DNA from: Cristatella mucedo | Taxonomy: Eukaryota; Bryozoa; Phylactolaemata; Cristatellidae | Direction of reading: 5' to 3' | NCBI GenBank assembly: GCA_009760855.2 | Contig: WPIO01000028.1 | Location: forward strand, 1,383,001-1,447,000 | DNA length: 64,000 nt | Shown: one piece after another, positions 1-11,834 of the stretch | Numbering within the stretch: the first letter of the stretch is position 1 | Layout: each line of letters begins with the position of its first letter | Notes under the pieces: generated by a model | What the model saw: the letters and a program-made list of their open reading frames with translations, nothing else | Database searches by the model: none | Told to the model about the DNA's origin: nothing | Position numbers and translations under genes: made by a program

Positions 1-693
1 TGCATTTATCATTCCTTTAAGTTTCAAATGTACAGAAACCAATAAATCATCGTAGCTTTTAAGTTTTAACAACGCGGCGCGCCTGTATTTTTTGCTTCAT
101 TCATTAGGCTTGCAAGCCCGATACATTTTCTAAGATGACACGTATGATTGTAATGCCTTTGAATCGAATAGGCGTGGAGAAATTCACAGCTGAGCTAAGT
201 ATTGGACAAAAATATACCTCATTCGTTGAGAGAAAAAATATTATTTCTAGGAAATTTTGAATTAGTAAAAAAATTAGCGACGCACTTGTAAAAGCAATAA
301 ACTGAGAATTGTTTTTGCAAAAAAGCTGTGATGCCCAACTCAGTCATAATGTTATGTTATGTACGATGGCCTAGAAATATTTAAACGACTATTTTAATGT
401 TCAATTTTGTTTTAACGTAATTTGAAATTTGTAGGAAACCACACGGTCAATTGAAGTCTTAACGGTGCTCTAAAATTTAACACAGTCGTCACTCGCCACG
501 TCGTGCTTCAAATTTCGCGGCTTCACTCTATCTCGGTTATTAAAATATACTCATTAAAAAGTGTATCGAGATTGTGAAAATGATAGAGCGCACGATGGGT
601 TGCCTGGATGAATTATCCACCCGTATATTGGAATTTAAAATTAAAACTACTGTTCGTATGGACTGTAGGCCTATGTATTCGAGCACCCTCGAA

Positions 694-750
694 GCTAATC
701 TTTCGACGCCTCCAGGTGCAGCCACTCGGCCACTTCCTCGTGCTGTTCAG
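694..750. repeat. ~55-bp local direct repeat, copy 1
   Basis: GCTAATCTTTCGACGCC, then CAGGTGCAGCCACTCGGCC and CTCGTGCTGTTCA, closely matching 1170-1221 with small indels. Confidence 0.85.
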
Positions 751-855
751 ACGTAAGTGGGTGGCGCGTTACAGCTTTTCAAAGCATAAAAGCTGAAATC
801 GGGTCTCCAAGCGATTCGAAGTTAGTGGATCACTTAGTCGACGTGAGCCAGAAGT

Positions 856-937
856 GGAGAAGAGTGAGGAGAAGTTTGACGTGAAAACAATTCCAAAAGG
901 AATTGTTTTCACGTCAAACTTCTCCTCACTCTTCTCC
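856..937. repeat. Perfect inverted repeat, 39-nt arms, 4-nt loop
   Basis: Arm 856-894 is the exact reverse complement of 899-937, with AAAA as the loop. The arms start GGAGAAGAGTGAGG. Transcribed either way it would fold into a perfect hairpin of miRNA-precursor size. Confidence 0.97.
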
Positions 938-1169
938 CCTTCATTAGTTTCGTCGGAGTACATTTTTTGCATAAAAGTTTTAATAAGTGATGTAAATTAG
1001 GAATTAGGAGAAGGTTGCGAGGGTCTCGATGCTTCCGGTCAAGACAGTGAGATTTACTGCCGAAAGGAAGGCCCTCTTTGTAGCTTAGGGCCGAGCTCAA
1101 CGGATTACTTTAAGTCACTTCGTGCCACGGGACCGTCACAACATTCGCGGGGTTGAGCCCACCAAATTC

Positions 1170-1221
1170 GCTAATCTTTCGACGCCAGGTGCAGCCACTC
1201 GGCCATTTCTCGTGCTGTTCA
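1170..1221. repeat. ~55-bp local direct repeat, copy 2
   Basis: Second copy of the unit at 694-750, lacking a few bases in the middle. Confidence 0.85.
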
Positions 1222-1689
1222 CTGATTATCTATCCTATATCCTCAAAGGGTAGCGCGAGTGTAATGATGACTAAAGTGGTACTATTTCATGTCCAGAGGG
1301 CTCTAATTGTGTGAAAAATCATAATTAGGGGGTCTTGAACAAGCTTTCCGCGGTCTAACTACAAAATATTCGATGTGTAATAAAATAATCCTACTTCGCG
1401 GAAATTCACTTATCGTGCTAGATTCTGGAACTGATTAACCACGATAAACAAGGGACGACTGTATCTGTTGTTTGGTTGTTCAGGCTAACCCATATTCGAC
1501 TATAAAAAATATTTACTTGAAGAGCAGTGACGAGGACGCAAGCTTTATTAGATGGATCCCTGCATTAGTCTAGAAGTGCTGAAGAAAGTAAACGGGAAAA
1601 GGCTACTTCATTACTGAAATAAATACTCCCCTCTGTTATTTTAAAAACGGACGTCTCCCAAATTAATAATCAATAACAAGTAATGCTAT

Positions 1690-2045
1690 GCAATTAGCCG
1701 CTATTTCCTCAAAGTCAAAGCCATTTTTAGCTTTGTGATACGATTTAGCGACCGTTTCTTAAATAAAGGCAAAGAAAACTTTTCTATGGGTCTTAAAGGA
1801 GGAATAAAAATGCTAGCGACCGTTATTTCCTCCACGTCAAAGCAATTTTTATCTTAATTTAACTTTTTAGTGATTATCTATTTAGTCCCTTAAAAAAGGC
1901 GAAGAAAACATTATATAAGTATAGGCCATACAAACTGATATTATAATAGTGGCCGGTATTTCCTCCAAGTAAATGCCGTGTTTAGCTTTCATAAAATTTT
2001 GAGTGGTCGATTCTTGAAAAAGGTGAAGCGAAAATTCTTTATATA
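1690..2045. repeat. Three tandem copies of a degenerate ~125-bp repeat
   Basis: Each copy has GCTATTTCCTC, then AGTCAAAGCC (or a variant), TTTTAGCTTT, and AAAAAGGCGAAGAAAA. Starts are near 1695, 1820 and 1955. Further partial copies lie near 2700 and 5090. Confidence 0.7.
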
Positions 2046-2754
2046 GATGCATGTTTTTGTTGACGTATCAGTATTCTATAGTTATACATATAATAAGCTG
2101 CGTATTTGGTACGTACATTTTAGTATTACTCAAGATTCCAGTCAAAAGCTCCTACATTTATTTGCTCTGTGTTAAATAGAAAGGTTAGAGGTAAAAATTT
2201 ATCTGGAAGTGTATCTTATTTTACAATCATGGTCTGGGCTAAGTGATTAAAAAGAATTGTATTTGTTGTTAAGCACAGTTACTTTTAAAAGTATCTTGAG
2301 GCTATTTTGCACTTTACATCATCAGCCTGGTCCCTGTTTTTGTCCATTCCCCCGACGACACTCAATATTTGAACACTGAATATAGTAACACTTTGCATGA
2401 TATTCGTGTGCTGCTTTTATGAGAGGAACTATCATTGACCAACCTGCCTTGAATGCTATGAGTAAGAAAATATTTTTTTTTGAAAACATCCACCAGATCA
2501 CAATCTAGCATAGTGTATAGTTCAACCCCTGCTTTGGTTGAGTCATGCTGCTGATGAAAATACATAAAAATAAAATACATAAAAAATAAAAATGCATGGC
2601 CGACGATTGCTTTATTACAGGCGTCTAGTAATAACTTCTGCTCGTCTAGAAGCAGCTGTTTTGCAAAAGCGTAGGCCTTATACAGCAGTATTATTATTGT
2701 GACCGCTATTTATTCCAAGTAAAATTCACTATTTTTCACAGTATTGATGATTGT

Positions 2755-3305
2755 GCCTAGAACAATAGTAATACATTTGTATAGTGCCCTCAGAGCAGCG
2801 AATTATTTTCTAGGCCCTTTACAGAAGCCGCATAGAAAGCTTACGACCAAATGATCGGCGGTAACATCCGCAGACAGCAGGCATAGCGTAAGCAGGTAAA
2901 GAAAGGCACACGAAGATCGAATCCCAAAGACCCACGAAAATCTGTAATAAACAGGTGCGTTTTAAGCGTCTTTTTAAATTTCATGTCAGGGGACGTTATG
3001 ACGTGCGTCGGTAGTGAGTTCCAGGCTTTGGGAGCATAGGAATTAAAGGCACAGCCTCCAATGGTTTTCTGGTTCGTACGAGGTATGGCTAAACGATTCA
3101 AGTAAAAAAGAAAAGCGGGTTGTACAATTCTTCGCTTGGTGGGGTAGTTCTGATAGGCAGGCTGGGGCCAAATAATGAAGGTATACAAGTAAGTGACAGA
3201 ACCTTAAAGTCAGTGCGCTGCTTGATTAAAGTCCAGTGCAAGTCGGCAAGAGGCGGTGTGATGTGGCAACTCCGACGCTCACGACAGACGACCATTCTCA
3301 ATGCA
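2755..3305 (-). mobile_element. LINE 3' end (CR1/L2-like), decayed
   Basis: On the minus strand the open frame contains [17 protein letters not shown] then FKKTLKTHLFITDF, the C-terminal tail typical of CR1/L2 reverse transcriptases. It is followed by a 3' UTR with the GCGC-type stem-loop tail near 2790-2830. Frameshifted and 5' truncated. Confidence 0.8.
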
Positions 3306-3349
3306 GAATCACCTTAGTTTGTTTAACTATAATAAAATATGGCAATGTC

Positions 3350-4070
3350 TCCACATTATAAACTGTATAACATGGCTCACGAATGTTTGTATTTTTGAAG
3401 ATCCGAGCTAAAAGCTAAGGAGATATATCACAAGCCTAAGCAATTAAAATAATTAGTTCTCTCATGTCACATGGCTATAAATAAGCAGAGGCCAAACAAT
3501 AAAGCATTATTTAGCAATAATATTGATTTTACCTGCCTAGTTAGAATCTAGTGGGTTCTTATAAAATAAGCATTATTGGTAGCTTTTCTGATCTCTACAG
3601 AGTTTCCAAAAATAAATGCTTACACTGTCATTAAAAAAGCAAAATGTGATGAAGCTGCAGCCTGTCTGTAGCATATCTGCTTATTTAACGTTGCACCTAT
3701 CAAGACACATACATATGGGCATCTAAATGGTCCCAACTTTCGCCCACAGTCTATTCGGCTTGTGCTCCAATGCCAGACAGCATGTCAGCATGTGATCTCT
3801 AACCAGACAGATAACTGACACTTGAGCTTTGCTGGCTACCCATGACTATGCAATTATTTAGGATTTTCTATGTCCATAACTTAGCTTCACTTGTAACCCT
3901 TTCAAACGCATTCACGCACTCATGCATGCTACCGTCTGAGCCAAGCTATTTAATGGCGGGTGCTCCTTCGAAAGAAGCTTAGTCAAGTTAATAAATGCGG
4001 CATTATTATTATTAATATTATCAGTTATTATATTATTATCAGTAATTGAATGCGGGAGCTCCCTCAAAAG

Positions 4071-4110
<40 letters not shown>

Positions 4111-4365
4111 AAAGAGAGAGAGAGAGAGAGAGAAAGAGAGCAAAGGGCACATCTACAGTATTTTCCCTTTGTTACATACCACCGAGAGCACTTTCTCTCC
4201 CTTAAGTACTCCAGTGAATCTCGCTAAATTAGTTACTACTCGGATGGCTATAATTCCGACGGCCGCTTAAATAATATGTGGTTACGGAATGCACGTTGAA
4301 TGTGCTGTAACAACCTAACATCCGATTAAACGATTCGTGATAGCACAGTTTCTCTGTTTGCAATA
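3350..4365. repeat. Segmental duplicate, copy 1
   Basis: Aligns in order with 5195-6055, including the pieces around CATCTACAG, GGATGGCTATAATT and ATAGCACAGT. Both copies contain a (GA)n tract at the same place. No gene recognised. Confidence 0.7.
4075..4141. repeat. (GA)n microsatellite
   Basis: Imperfect GA run interrupted by TCAA and AA. Accounts for the low-complexity open frames here. Confidence 0.95.
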
Positions 4366-5194
4366 ACTGAGAATTTGCTGTAATCGACTGACTGACAAGC
4401 AATTACCTACAGCACCCAAAAAGGCTCTCTTTCTTACACACACCTAACCTCAATTCAAGCGGATTGCGGTGAAGCCATTGTCACTCCAACAGCAAGATTT
4501 CAATGCTGGCAGTAATCTACCGCCCCAAATTTGAGGTTTATTCACATTCGTTTTTGCTTCTATGTACACAATATATTATCTTTATTATTTTGCGTGACTT
4601 AAGCGTTTAAATAATCGTAAGGTGCATTGAGGTCGGAACGACGAAGTTACAAAAGCAAGGAGTTAAGAATTAAAACGAAAATAATGCAACCGGCAACTCA
4701 CAATATAGGCGATACGCCGAAAGATTAGGTAGGATACTGTTCGACTGTTTCATTTAATTTTAACAAAAATTTAATTTTTAGGTAAACTATTTGGCCAATT
4801 AAAGTCTTTTGTGGCTCCCTCAATTTAAATATCAAGTTTCGCTGTTCAGGCAAGCCCATATGCGATTATTGAGTTTATTTTTTGGAAAAAGTCAACCGAG
4901 TACAAGACAACAAAGGTGGACCTGTTGGAACCTGTTGTACCTGTGGACCAAACCCTGTTTGGTTTGGCAATGCTAAAGAAACTATATTGGCGCTGTCTAC
5001 TTTATTACAGGCTTCTGAAACTTACCTATCCTCGTTTAAAACCAGCAGTCTCCCAATTGTGTACGCCAAGAAAAGTAAAATTATTTTCTCAGCTGCTATT
5101 TCCTCAAGGTCAAAGCCGGTTTTGAATTTGTTTTTTGTTTCCTGGTAGAGACATATCTTATTTAGTTGACATATCAACATAAAAAGGCATTACT
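4366..5194. other. Unassigned AT-rich stretch
   Basis: No exon or RNA gene recognised. 4770-4880 resembles 420-480 plus 1480-1540, and 5090-5140 contains a partial copy of the ~125-bp repeat. Confidence 0.5.
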
Positions 5195-5765
5195 TGCATA
5201 TTATAAACTGAGTAATATTCCATGTAAATAATCATATTTTCATTGATCCCATCTTAAAGCTAAGCAGATGTATCAAAAGCTAATGTTTTTTCATTTAAAA
5301 TGAGTATTAATTTTACGATATATGACTAGAGATCAGCAAAAGTAACAATTATTAAAAATTATTAATAAGGGATTATTCTGATTTTACCCATCTGGATAGA
5401 ATCTTTAGGATCATTGCGTTTCTAGCCTCTTATGACTTTTGACTAATTTTTCGGAAATCAATGTTTTGGTGAGTATCAAAAAGAGAAACTTTTGAATCTA
5501 CGAATCTATTATTATTATCTATTATTTTCTTGTATATGTTTTCTAAACATTGTGCTTCACAAATGCCTTGAATTTTGATGTTGTAATGCTGGCAGCTTTG
5601 GCTTAAAGTCTGGTCAGCTTTTGCTCCAGGGCCTGCCATCATGTCAATATGTGCATCTGTACGAGAGCCTAGCTGACACTCTAATTTGGCATGCTCTCAG
5701 TGACCATGAATATTGTCTTTTAAATACGTTCTTTTTAGCAACCATCTGTGCTAAGTTATTGAATT

Positions 5766-5829
<64 letters not shown>

Positions 5830-6055
5830 AATTCCTCATCTACAGCGTTTTACCCTTTGTTAGACACCACCCAGATCACTTTCCCTCAAGCGCTTTCGCG
5901 AATAACTCTAATTTAGTTATCATCAGGATGGCTATAATTACGATGGCTCGCTCATTGGTGTGTGCTTATGGAATACGCTTTCCATGTGCACTAACAACCT
6001 ACCATCCGTTATACCGATATATGAGTCGTAACAGCACAGTCTCCCTAGATGTGTG
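5195..6055. repeat. Segmental duplicate, copy 2
   Basis: Diverged copy of 3350-4365 in the same orientation. Carries an uninterrupted (GA)n at 5771-5827. Confidence 0.7.
5771..5827. repeat. (GA)n microsatellite
   Basis: About 28 uninterrupted GA units. Confidence 0.97.
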
Positions 6056-6282
6056 CTTTGTCTGGTATACTTGTACTTGCTTAAATATCAGCTACAGCCT
6101 ATCTGCTGCATATCTGATGCTGCTGAGCAACACATACGATTAGCTTAGATGAGTTGTACCGATAAGTGAGCTGCACGCATATGAGAGATTTTGCAATTCG
6201 TATAATTCGCACATTAGATTTTGCAATTTGTATAATATGAGACCACTCATTCAGCAATTTTATGTGTCTGACTGAGGGCTGG

Positions 6283-6388
6283 ACAATAGCAATCCAGCAT
6301 TACGATCAAACTTTCTCCGATCCTGTCTTAGGCCACCAGTCTCATAGTTTCATTCACTTCGACTAAAAATATTATAAAATTATGCATT
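6283..6388 (+). repeat. 106-bp exact direct repeat, copy 1
   Basis: Starts ACAATAGCAATCCAGC and ends AATTATGCATT. Identical by eye to 7296-7401; the flanks differ at once on both sides. Confidence 0.95.
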
Positions 6389-7190
6389 TTTATATTATCC
6401 TTTTTTGGCCGTAAGTTAGGTTTCCTATGAATGATTTCTCTATTTTTTTCATTGTTTAATTTAAGAAAATGGTCGATATCCAAGACCGGTTAAGGGCAGG
6501 CATTCGGTTTACCAATCACCTCAACTGATTCTGAGTGCTTGAATCACAAATATCGCTTAGTGCCGTCGACATAAAAGTGGCATTCGATGCCATGAGCGTG
6601 GGCTAAATTTTCTAGTGGCTCTGCTTAAATGAGGAAAAGCAGTAAACGGAGGACAGAATTTTGGAAAAGCATAGATAACGGGTCTGATGAAGCAGACCCG
6701 AAGTTATTCAACACCGATCTGGGTACAATCGAACAGCGACAATTCAAGTTACTCTAGATCCTCATGCGTCATAATAATTTTGATTTATTCGCTTTATTCA
6801 ATCGCTCAAACAGGATTTTGTTAACGATAGCCTCAGCCTGGCTCTAGGTCGAGCAGGAATGAGGTCGTGTCATTAACATCATTATTGACACCTAGAATGT
6901 CATTAGTCACGAAGACCATAATGTCAGTGTAACTGGGTTGCTTGAATCCCGCGTAATATTTTCCGAGTGATATTTGCTGAAAAATTTATCTTTTCCTTGC
7001 GGTCCAAACGCAACAGCTTAGTAGACAAGAATGGTCGCATTGAATGGCTTTCAAGCCATCTCTTTCTCAGGTTCTCAGCATTTCTAGCCTGGGCTGCTGC
7101 TGGGCTGTTTTCCACCGATCTAGACCAACAAGGATCTGGTATGGGGTCAGCAGGTTATGAGCTTCTTTGATTGGCCTTAATTAATATAGT
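6389..7190. other. Unassigned region between the exact repeats
   Basis: No gene recognised. Contains a short mirrored pair GGGTCTG...CAGACCC near 6680. Confidence 0.4.
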
Positions 7191-7295
7191 CGCTCAGGAG
7201 TGAGGTGATCGCTCTTCACTATACGGGTCATAGGTTCGACTCCTGCAGTGGGCGACTGCAAGCGGTGGTGATAACCGTTAAGGCGCTTCTGCCGC
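7190..7295 (+). mobile_element. SINE family 2 copy (truncated)
   Basis: tRNA-like box B AGGTTCGACTCC, then GCAGTGGGCGACTGCAAGCG and GATAACCGTTAAGGCGCTTCT, matching the copies at 35.1, 46.2 and 58.8 kb. The 3' tail is cut off by the 106-bp repeat. Confidence 0.75.
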
Positions 7296-7401
7296 ACAAT
7301 AGCAATCCAGCATTACGATCAAACTTTCTCCGATCCTGTCTTAGGCCACCAGTCTCATAGTTTCATTCACTTCGACTAAAAATATTATAAAATTATGCAT
7401 T
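7296..7401 (+). repeat. 106-bp exact direct repeat, copy 2
   Basis: Second identical copy of 6283-6388, 1013 bp downstream, directly abutting a SINE family 2 remnant. Confidence 0.95.
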
Positions 7402-8030
7402 AAAATACACAATTATCATCATCGGAAATCTATTACATGTGCTACTGCTTCAGTATTAATGTATTGGATAAATAATTGGCTCAAAATGAACTATACATTT
7501 CTTGTATTTAAAACTCTCACAAATCCAATCCAATTAAGAATTCCTCTCCAAACCCGTTTTTTAGTAATAGATTCCTCACAATTGCTTGAGCATAAATTCT
7601 GGCGCCCAATGATTATATTTGAGTTGGAAACACCCAGGAAGTCTTTGGGGTTCAGATCACAGCATCTTGAACTTCATCTTTTGGAACAGTCATATTGAAA
7701 GTTCTTTGCTCCATTTTGATTTTTTCTTATTAGAATCCTTTTTTCAAATTGTCCTTCAAAAAACAAAACACTTCACATGTACCTTAGTAAATTAAAGCAC
7801 CAGAAAGCTCATTTTTTCAAGCTTTAATAATTATGCAAATGCAAATTCCACCAATAATTAGTTTGTAAGAAGAATCTATTAATGAGTATATCTACATAAT
7901 TCTCATTTCACATCTGTTAAATATTCGCATGATATTCCAGCAGCTAATTTGAGCTTGTCTCTGACCCAGAAAGGCCGTCTCTCAAGCCACCACAGCCATA
8001 TTTAAATCGCTACCAAGACATTTTCTTTAA
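7402..8030. other. Unassigned AT-rich stretch
   Basis: Only short open frames without recognisable domains. I see no exon here. Confidence 0.4.
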
Positions 8031-8034
8031 TCGC

Positions 8035-8215
8035 AATGTATGGAATTCAATGCATCGCCGTCTAACTTCACAAAGCCATAAAGGTTAATGTGAGTGTTAC
8101 GCAGGAGAGTTTTGTATAGAGCACTCGCAGCCTAAGCGGCTTTTGGTACGCATTTGCTTGCCAGCAGACTTTATCTCGCGCAACAAAGAGAAAGTGGGAA
8201 GCATTGCAGAGTCAT
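8035..8215 (-). repeat. Interspersed repeat R3, minus-strand copy
   Basis: The reverse complement shares AAGCCGCTTAGGCTG and CAAAACTCTCCTGCGTAACA with 11835-12120, and partly with 58010-58275. Confidence 0.75.
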
Positions 8216-8746
8216 TAGAGCAGTAATGCCAAAAGAGCCATTAACTGCTTTGAATCAGAGGCTATCTAGAAACGACAACATTATGGGAAAACATTAGAAA
8301 CCGTGTATTGCTTATTTGTGGTCCCTGATTCTAAAGTCATTCAAGTGTTAACTCACTAGGTTTGGCTTCCATTGATACAGTTAATCTAGCATAATCTAAC
8401 ATAATCCACATTATGGTCTAGTGGTCCTTCAGTGTCTGCTTAACGATCTGGTAGAAACTGGTATATTTAGAGGTTACAGCAATATAAAGATCATCATTTA
8501 ACGTTCAAAAGCTTAGAAGTACAAGAGGATAAGGTACAAAGCAAAGATTTCCATATTAGTTACTGTTTACTTGCAGCTTTCGGTTCACATTCTAGTAGCA
8601 GCAGGTGGAACTAAACTCAAATAATTTTAGGGTCGTGAATCATGTTTTTTTAACTACCATGCATATCAATGGACAAAATTATTAAGTAAAGGATTGAATA
8701 TGTTAACGTATTAATGTTTAAATCTAGTTATCAATAGCACCCAAGA
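8216..8746. other. Unassigned stretch
   Basis: AT-rich; no gene, RNA or clear repeat recognised. Confidence 0.4.
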
Positions 8747-8885
8747 GCTGTGTGACTTCGTGGTCAAGGTGCTCGCCTCGACTAAGGTCTGGCCGAGGTC
8801 GTGGAATCGAGCCTCTTGGCTCGATATGATGAAGCGCCTGAATAGAGATAAAGTTCTCTTAGGGTGCTACACAAATGAATTTTAA
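8747..8885 (+). mobile_element. SINE family 1 copy
   Basis: tRNA-like head (GTGGTCAAGGTGCTCGCC box A region, GGAATCGAGCC box B), then GAAGCGCCTGAATAGAGA and TTCTCTTAGGGTGCTACA, ending in an AAATGAATTTT tail. Confidence 0.85.
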
Positions 8886-9280
8886 ATGGCATTTTTGATC
8901 CACAATATCGGCAGGTACATAAAATACAATTCCGTTTAAAGTTTCCTAAGCCAATGTATTGCATTTTTACAATACAATTTAAAAGTGTCATCACGTTAAA
9001 CAACTCAGTTGTACAAACAATTTTAATTGCTTTTATTTTGTAGCAGGCTTCTGACTATTACCGTATCTGAAATTTCTTGGAAATAAGTACATTTTGAAAT
9101 TTCAAGTGTCCTGGTCAACCTAGCAAGTTTCTTCGGGATTCTTCGGCGATTTTCTACCTGACCCATCAGATATTTGTCACTAAAACTTAATTCACTTGAA
9201 CGAAGATAAAACATAGAAACAATTATTCGGAGTGATAGCTTTTTGCACTTTATACCTCCTCAGATTTGAAATTCTTCGGC
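8886..9280. other. Unassigned stretch
   Basis: No gene recognised. Confidence 0.4.
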
Positions 9281-9281
9281 A

Positions 9282-9401
<120 letters not shown>

Positions 9402-9487
9402 ATGAACTACGTGAGAAAACATTTATTTCCCCTGACTGTGCTTCCAGGTTCTTTTTATTGAGTTTATTTTTATTTTTATAAAGTCTA

Positions 9488-9841
9488 TTGAAAGACTGCT
9501 CAAGGGAAATGGTGTATCGAAATAAATGTAGGAAGGTCCGGAGCGAGAGATGCACGCGCAGCGGTGCGTGCTCAATCAATCCGGCGACGCACTGCAGGCT
9601 GCGAGCTCAGCCCATCAGCCTCACTCTGTTCGCCACGGCCGCCGTTGCTACCGCGAGAGTAGTCCGTCTGTATCGGAAAAATCTCGCAGTCAAGGGCTTA
9701 GTTTTAATAGATCGCAGTGAGGTGGCTGCTCTACTAAGTACGACACCCCGAACGAGACATAGGTCGTCTACGAATGATTTCGCACCTTCCACGCTGCATG
9801 GGTTTGCTATCAGGAACAATTTGTATTTCAGTCAAAAATAA
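9488..9841 (+). other. CpG-richer island with a 117-codon open frame
   Basis: GC and CpG content rise sharply between about 9535 and 9800 compared with the AT-rich flanks. The frame has no recognised domain. This could be a promoter or first exon of an unseen gene or a transposon relic. Confidence 0.2.
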
Positions 9842-10625
9842 TCTCGGACAATATTAATCTTTGTCTGAAAAATAGCGCCAAATATGTAAACGCTTCTTGG
9901 TTTGATCAGTATTTGCAAGCGTGTGCTGATCAAATATGGCTTCTTATTATATCGAAAACTTGTACGACTTGCAAATAATAAAAATTCATCAATATGTTCT
10001 TAGTACGACAAGCAGTGCTTTACTACAAAGCCCCTTTGATTGGTGCAGTCGGCACACATAAAAATAATTACAAAAATGCTTAATATTTTTTTTTATAATT
10101 ACGAGCAGAAAGACCAGCAGTGACTAGTTTCTAATCTCAGCGCCTGGTATTGATGTTAGTTATTAATCTGGATACTGTACTAAAAGAACTAATATTGTTA
10201 CATCCAGTATAATTAGAACTGTACTGCACGATATGATTTTTCGTATTCCAATTCAGTATTCTATTCAGTTGTCTCAAGACTTTTGCTAATGATTTGCTTT
10301 TCAGCATAAACATTGTTTGAACGTTCGTTTGTCATTAATCGCCTTATTAGTACTTGATTCCTACGCTTATAACTTTGACTAGTTAGCATTAATATTGCTC
10401 TATGCAACGCATAATTATGTCAGGAAAAAGCTGTCGTAACTCGTAATCTCTCATTTCAATCTAAATGCTTGTTATAGCTGAATATAGCAAAGCAATTGAG
10501 CTAGCGCACACAACAAGAATGATGGTTAGCTGTCCATATGCTGCCTATTGTTCTAATTTCAAAATTGTTTCAGATTACAAAAACTTTGTTGTTTGCTGTC
10601 AAGGACTTTTAGCCAACACATGCCC
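9842..10625. other. Unassigned AT-rich stretch
   Basis: Nothing recognised on either strand. Confidence 0.4.
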
Positions 10626-10735
10626 TTTAGCATACATGCAGTGGCAGACCTTTTAGCCGTCACGCAACGGCAGACCTTTTAGCATTCACACAGTGACATA
10701 CATACCTTTAAGCATTCGCACAACCCTTGGAATGC
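10626..10735 (+). repeat. Short tandem repeat, four degenerate units of about 27-30 bp
   Basis: Each unit starts CCTTTTAGC (or CCTTTAAGC), then CATnCACGCAGTGGCAGA-like sequence. Confidence 0.75.
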
Positions 10736-11834
10736 CTTCGTTTCTTAAACCATTGTCTGCAGCACTTCTTGGCGCCACGAGATGCCTCTTTAGAGTGATG
10801 ATTATCTTTAAATGAAACGAGATACATTTTTATTGGCTGCTCTTACGGCATCAAGAGCTACAGACAATATTTCGATAAAAATATAGGCACACACTATTCA
10901 GGCGGGTGATCACCTGAAGAAGAAAATATTGCTGATTTGCCTCTTTGTTAAGCTTTTATCGTCTCGTGAGGCTCACCAGGATTTGATCTTTGTTAATATG
11001 TTATTATCGATCAATCTAGGATGCAATGTCAAATACCAAGATCATATCAGGGCCTGTCAAACTAAATCTTATCTGCTCTTTAGCAACACGATTAAGTTAG
11101 AGCGAATATGAGTTTCTTTTTGAGAGTAGTCACATCAGCCTACTCTAGATAGAGTCCAAGGGCAGTCCTTGACTATGCTACTGAATAGGCTCAACCTAGG
11201 AGAGAAGTAAGCTCGTAAGTATCTCGTGATTTTTGAAGAACAATCTTGATGATTTTATCGAGCTCCAAATTCTTTCTCTCCTCAATTGGGGTGTAACCCG
11301 TTGCTGGACTTACCCGCCTTCTGATGGGATGATTCGTCAGTACAGATTAGTCAGATTAGTCAGATCAATTAGTTGTACTTCATGCCCATACTTCATACTG
11401 GAAAACTATTACCCTTTCGCGCCAAAGAATATAGAGACATAGAGCTATTAATAATAGAATCTAAAGACATAGAGCTATTAATAATGTGCCGGCATTCTTG
11501 TTAGCTGTCGTGCTTTGCTAATTGCCAATACCAAGGCGCAGCGGCTAGGTTTAGTTAGCTATACTTAGTTGCCACAGCTTACCCGTATTCTGACCATACG
11601 TCTGTAAGAGAAAGCACAATTAGTTGTGCTTTTAGCATGGACTTTAGTTTGGGAGCCGTTGAGGAAGCGTTCATCAAACTGGAGCATACATTTCTACTGC
11701 ACTGTGTTAGCTCAATCAAAAATTGCCCCTTTGACGCGCTTCAACAGCAACAGGGTGGGAATTTTGGGGCTTTATAGAGTTTATCCTCCTCCTCAGCTAT
11801 CTCCGAATAACAGTTTGTTCTAACCTCTTTTACT
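10736..11834. other. Unassigned stretch
   Basis: Contains a 21-bp duplication, AGACATAGAGCTATTAATAA plus T, at 11435 and 11465. No exon recognised. Confidence 0.4.

Larger units (their letters stand above)
1..2750. other. Gene-free AT-rich region with diverged repeats
   Basis: No exon recognised. Contains the 39-nt-arm hairpin, a ~55-bp direct repeat and a ~125-bp repeated unit. Several stretches (around 424-480 and 1480-1540) resemble 4770-4880, so this looks like one arm of an old duplication. Confidence 0.5.
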
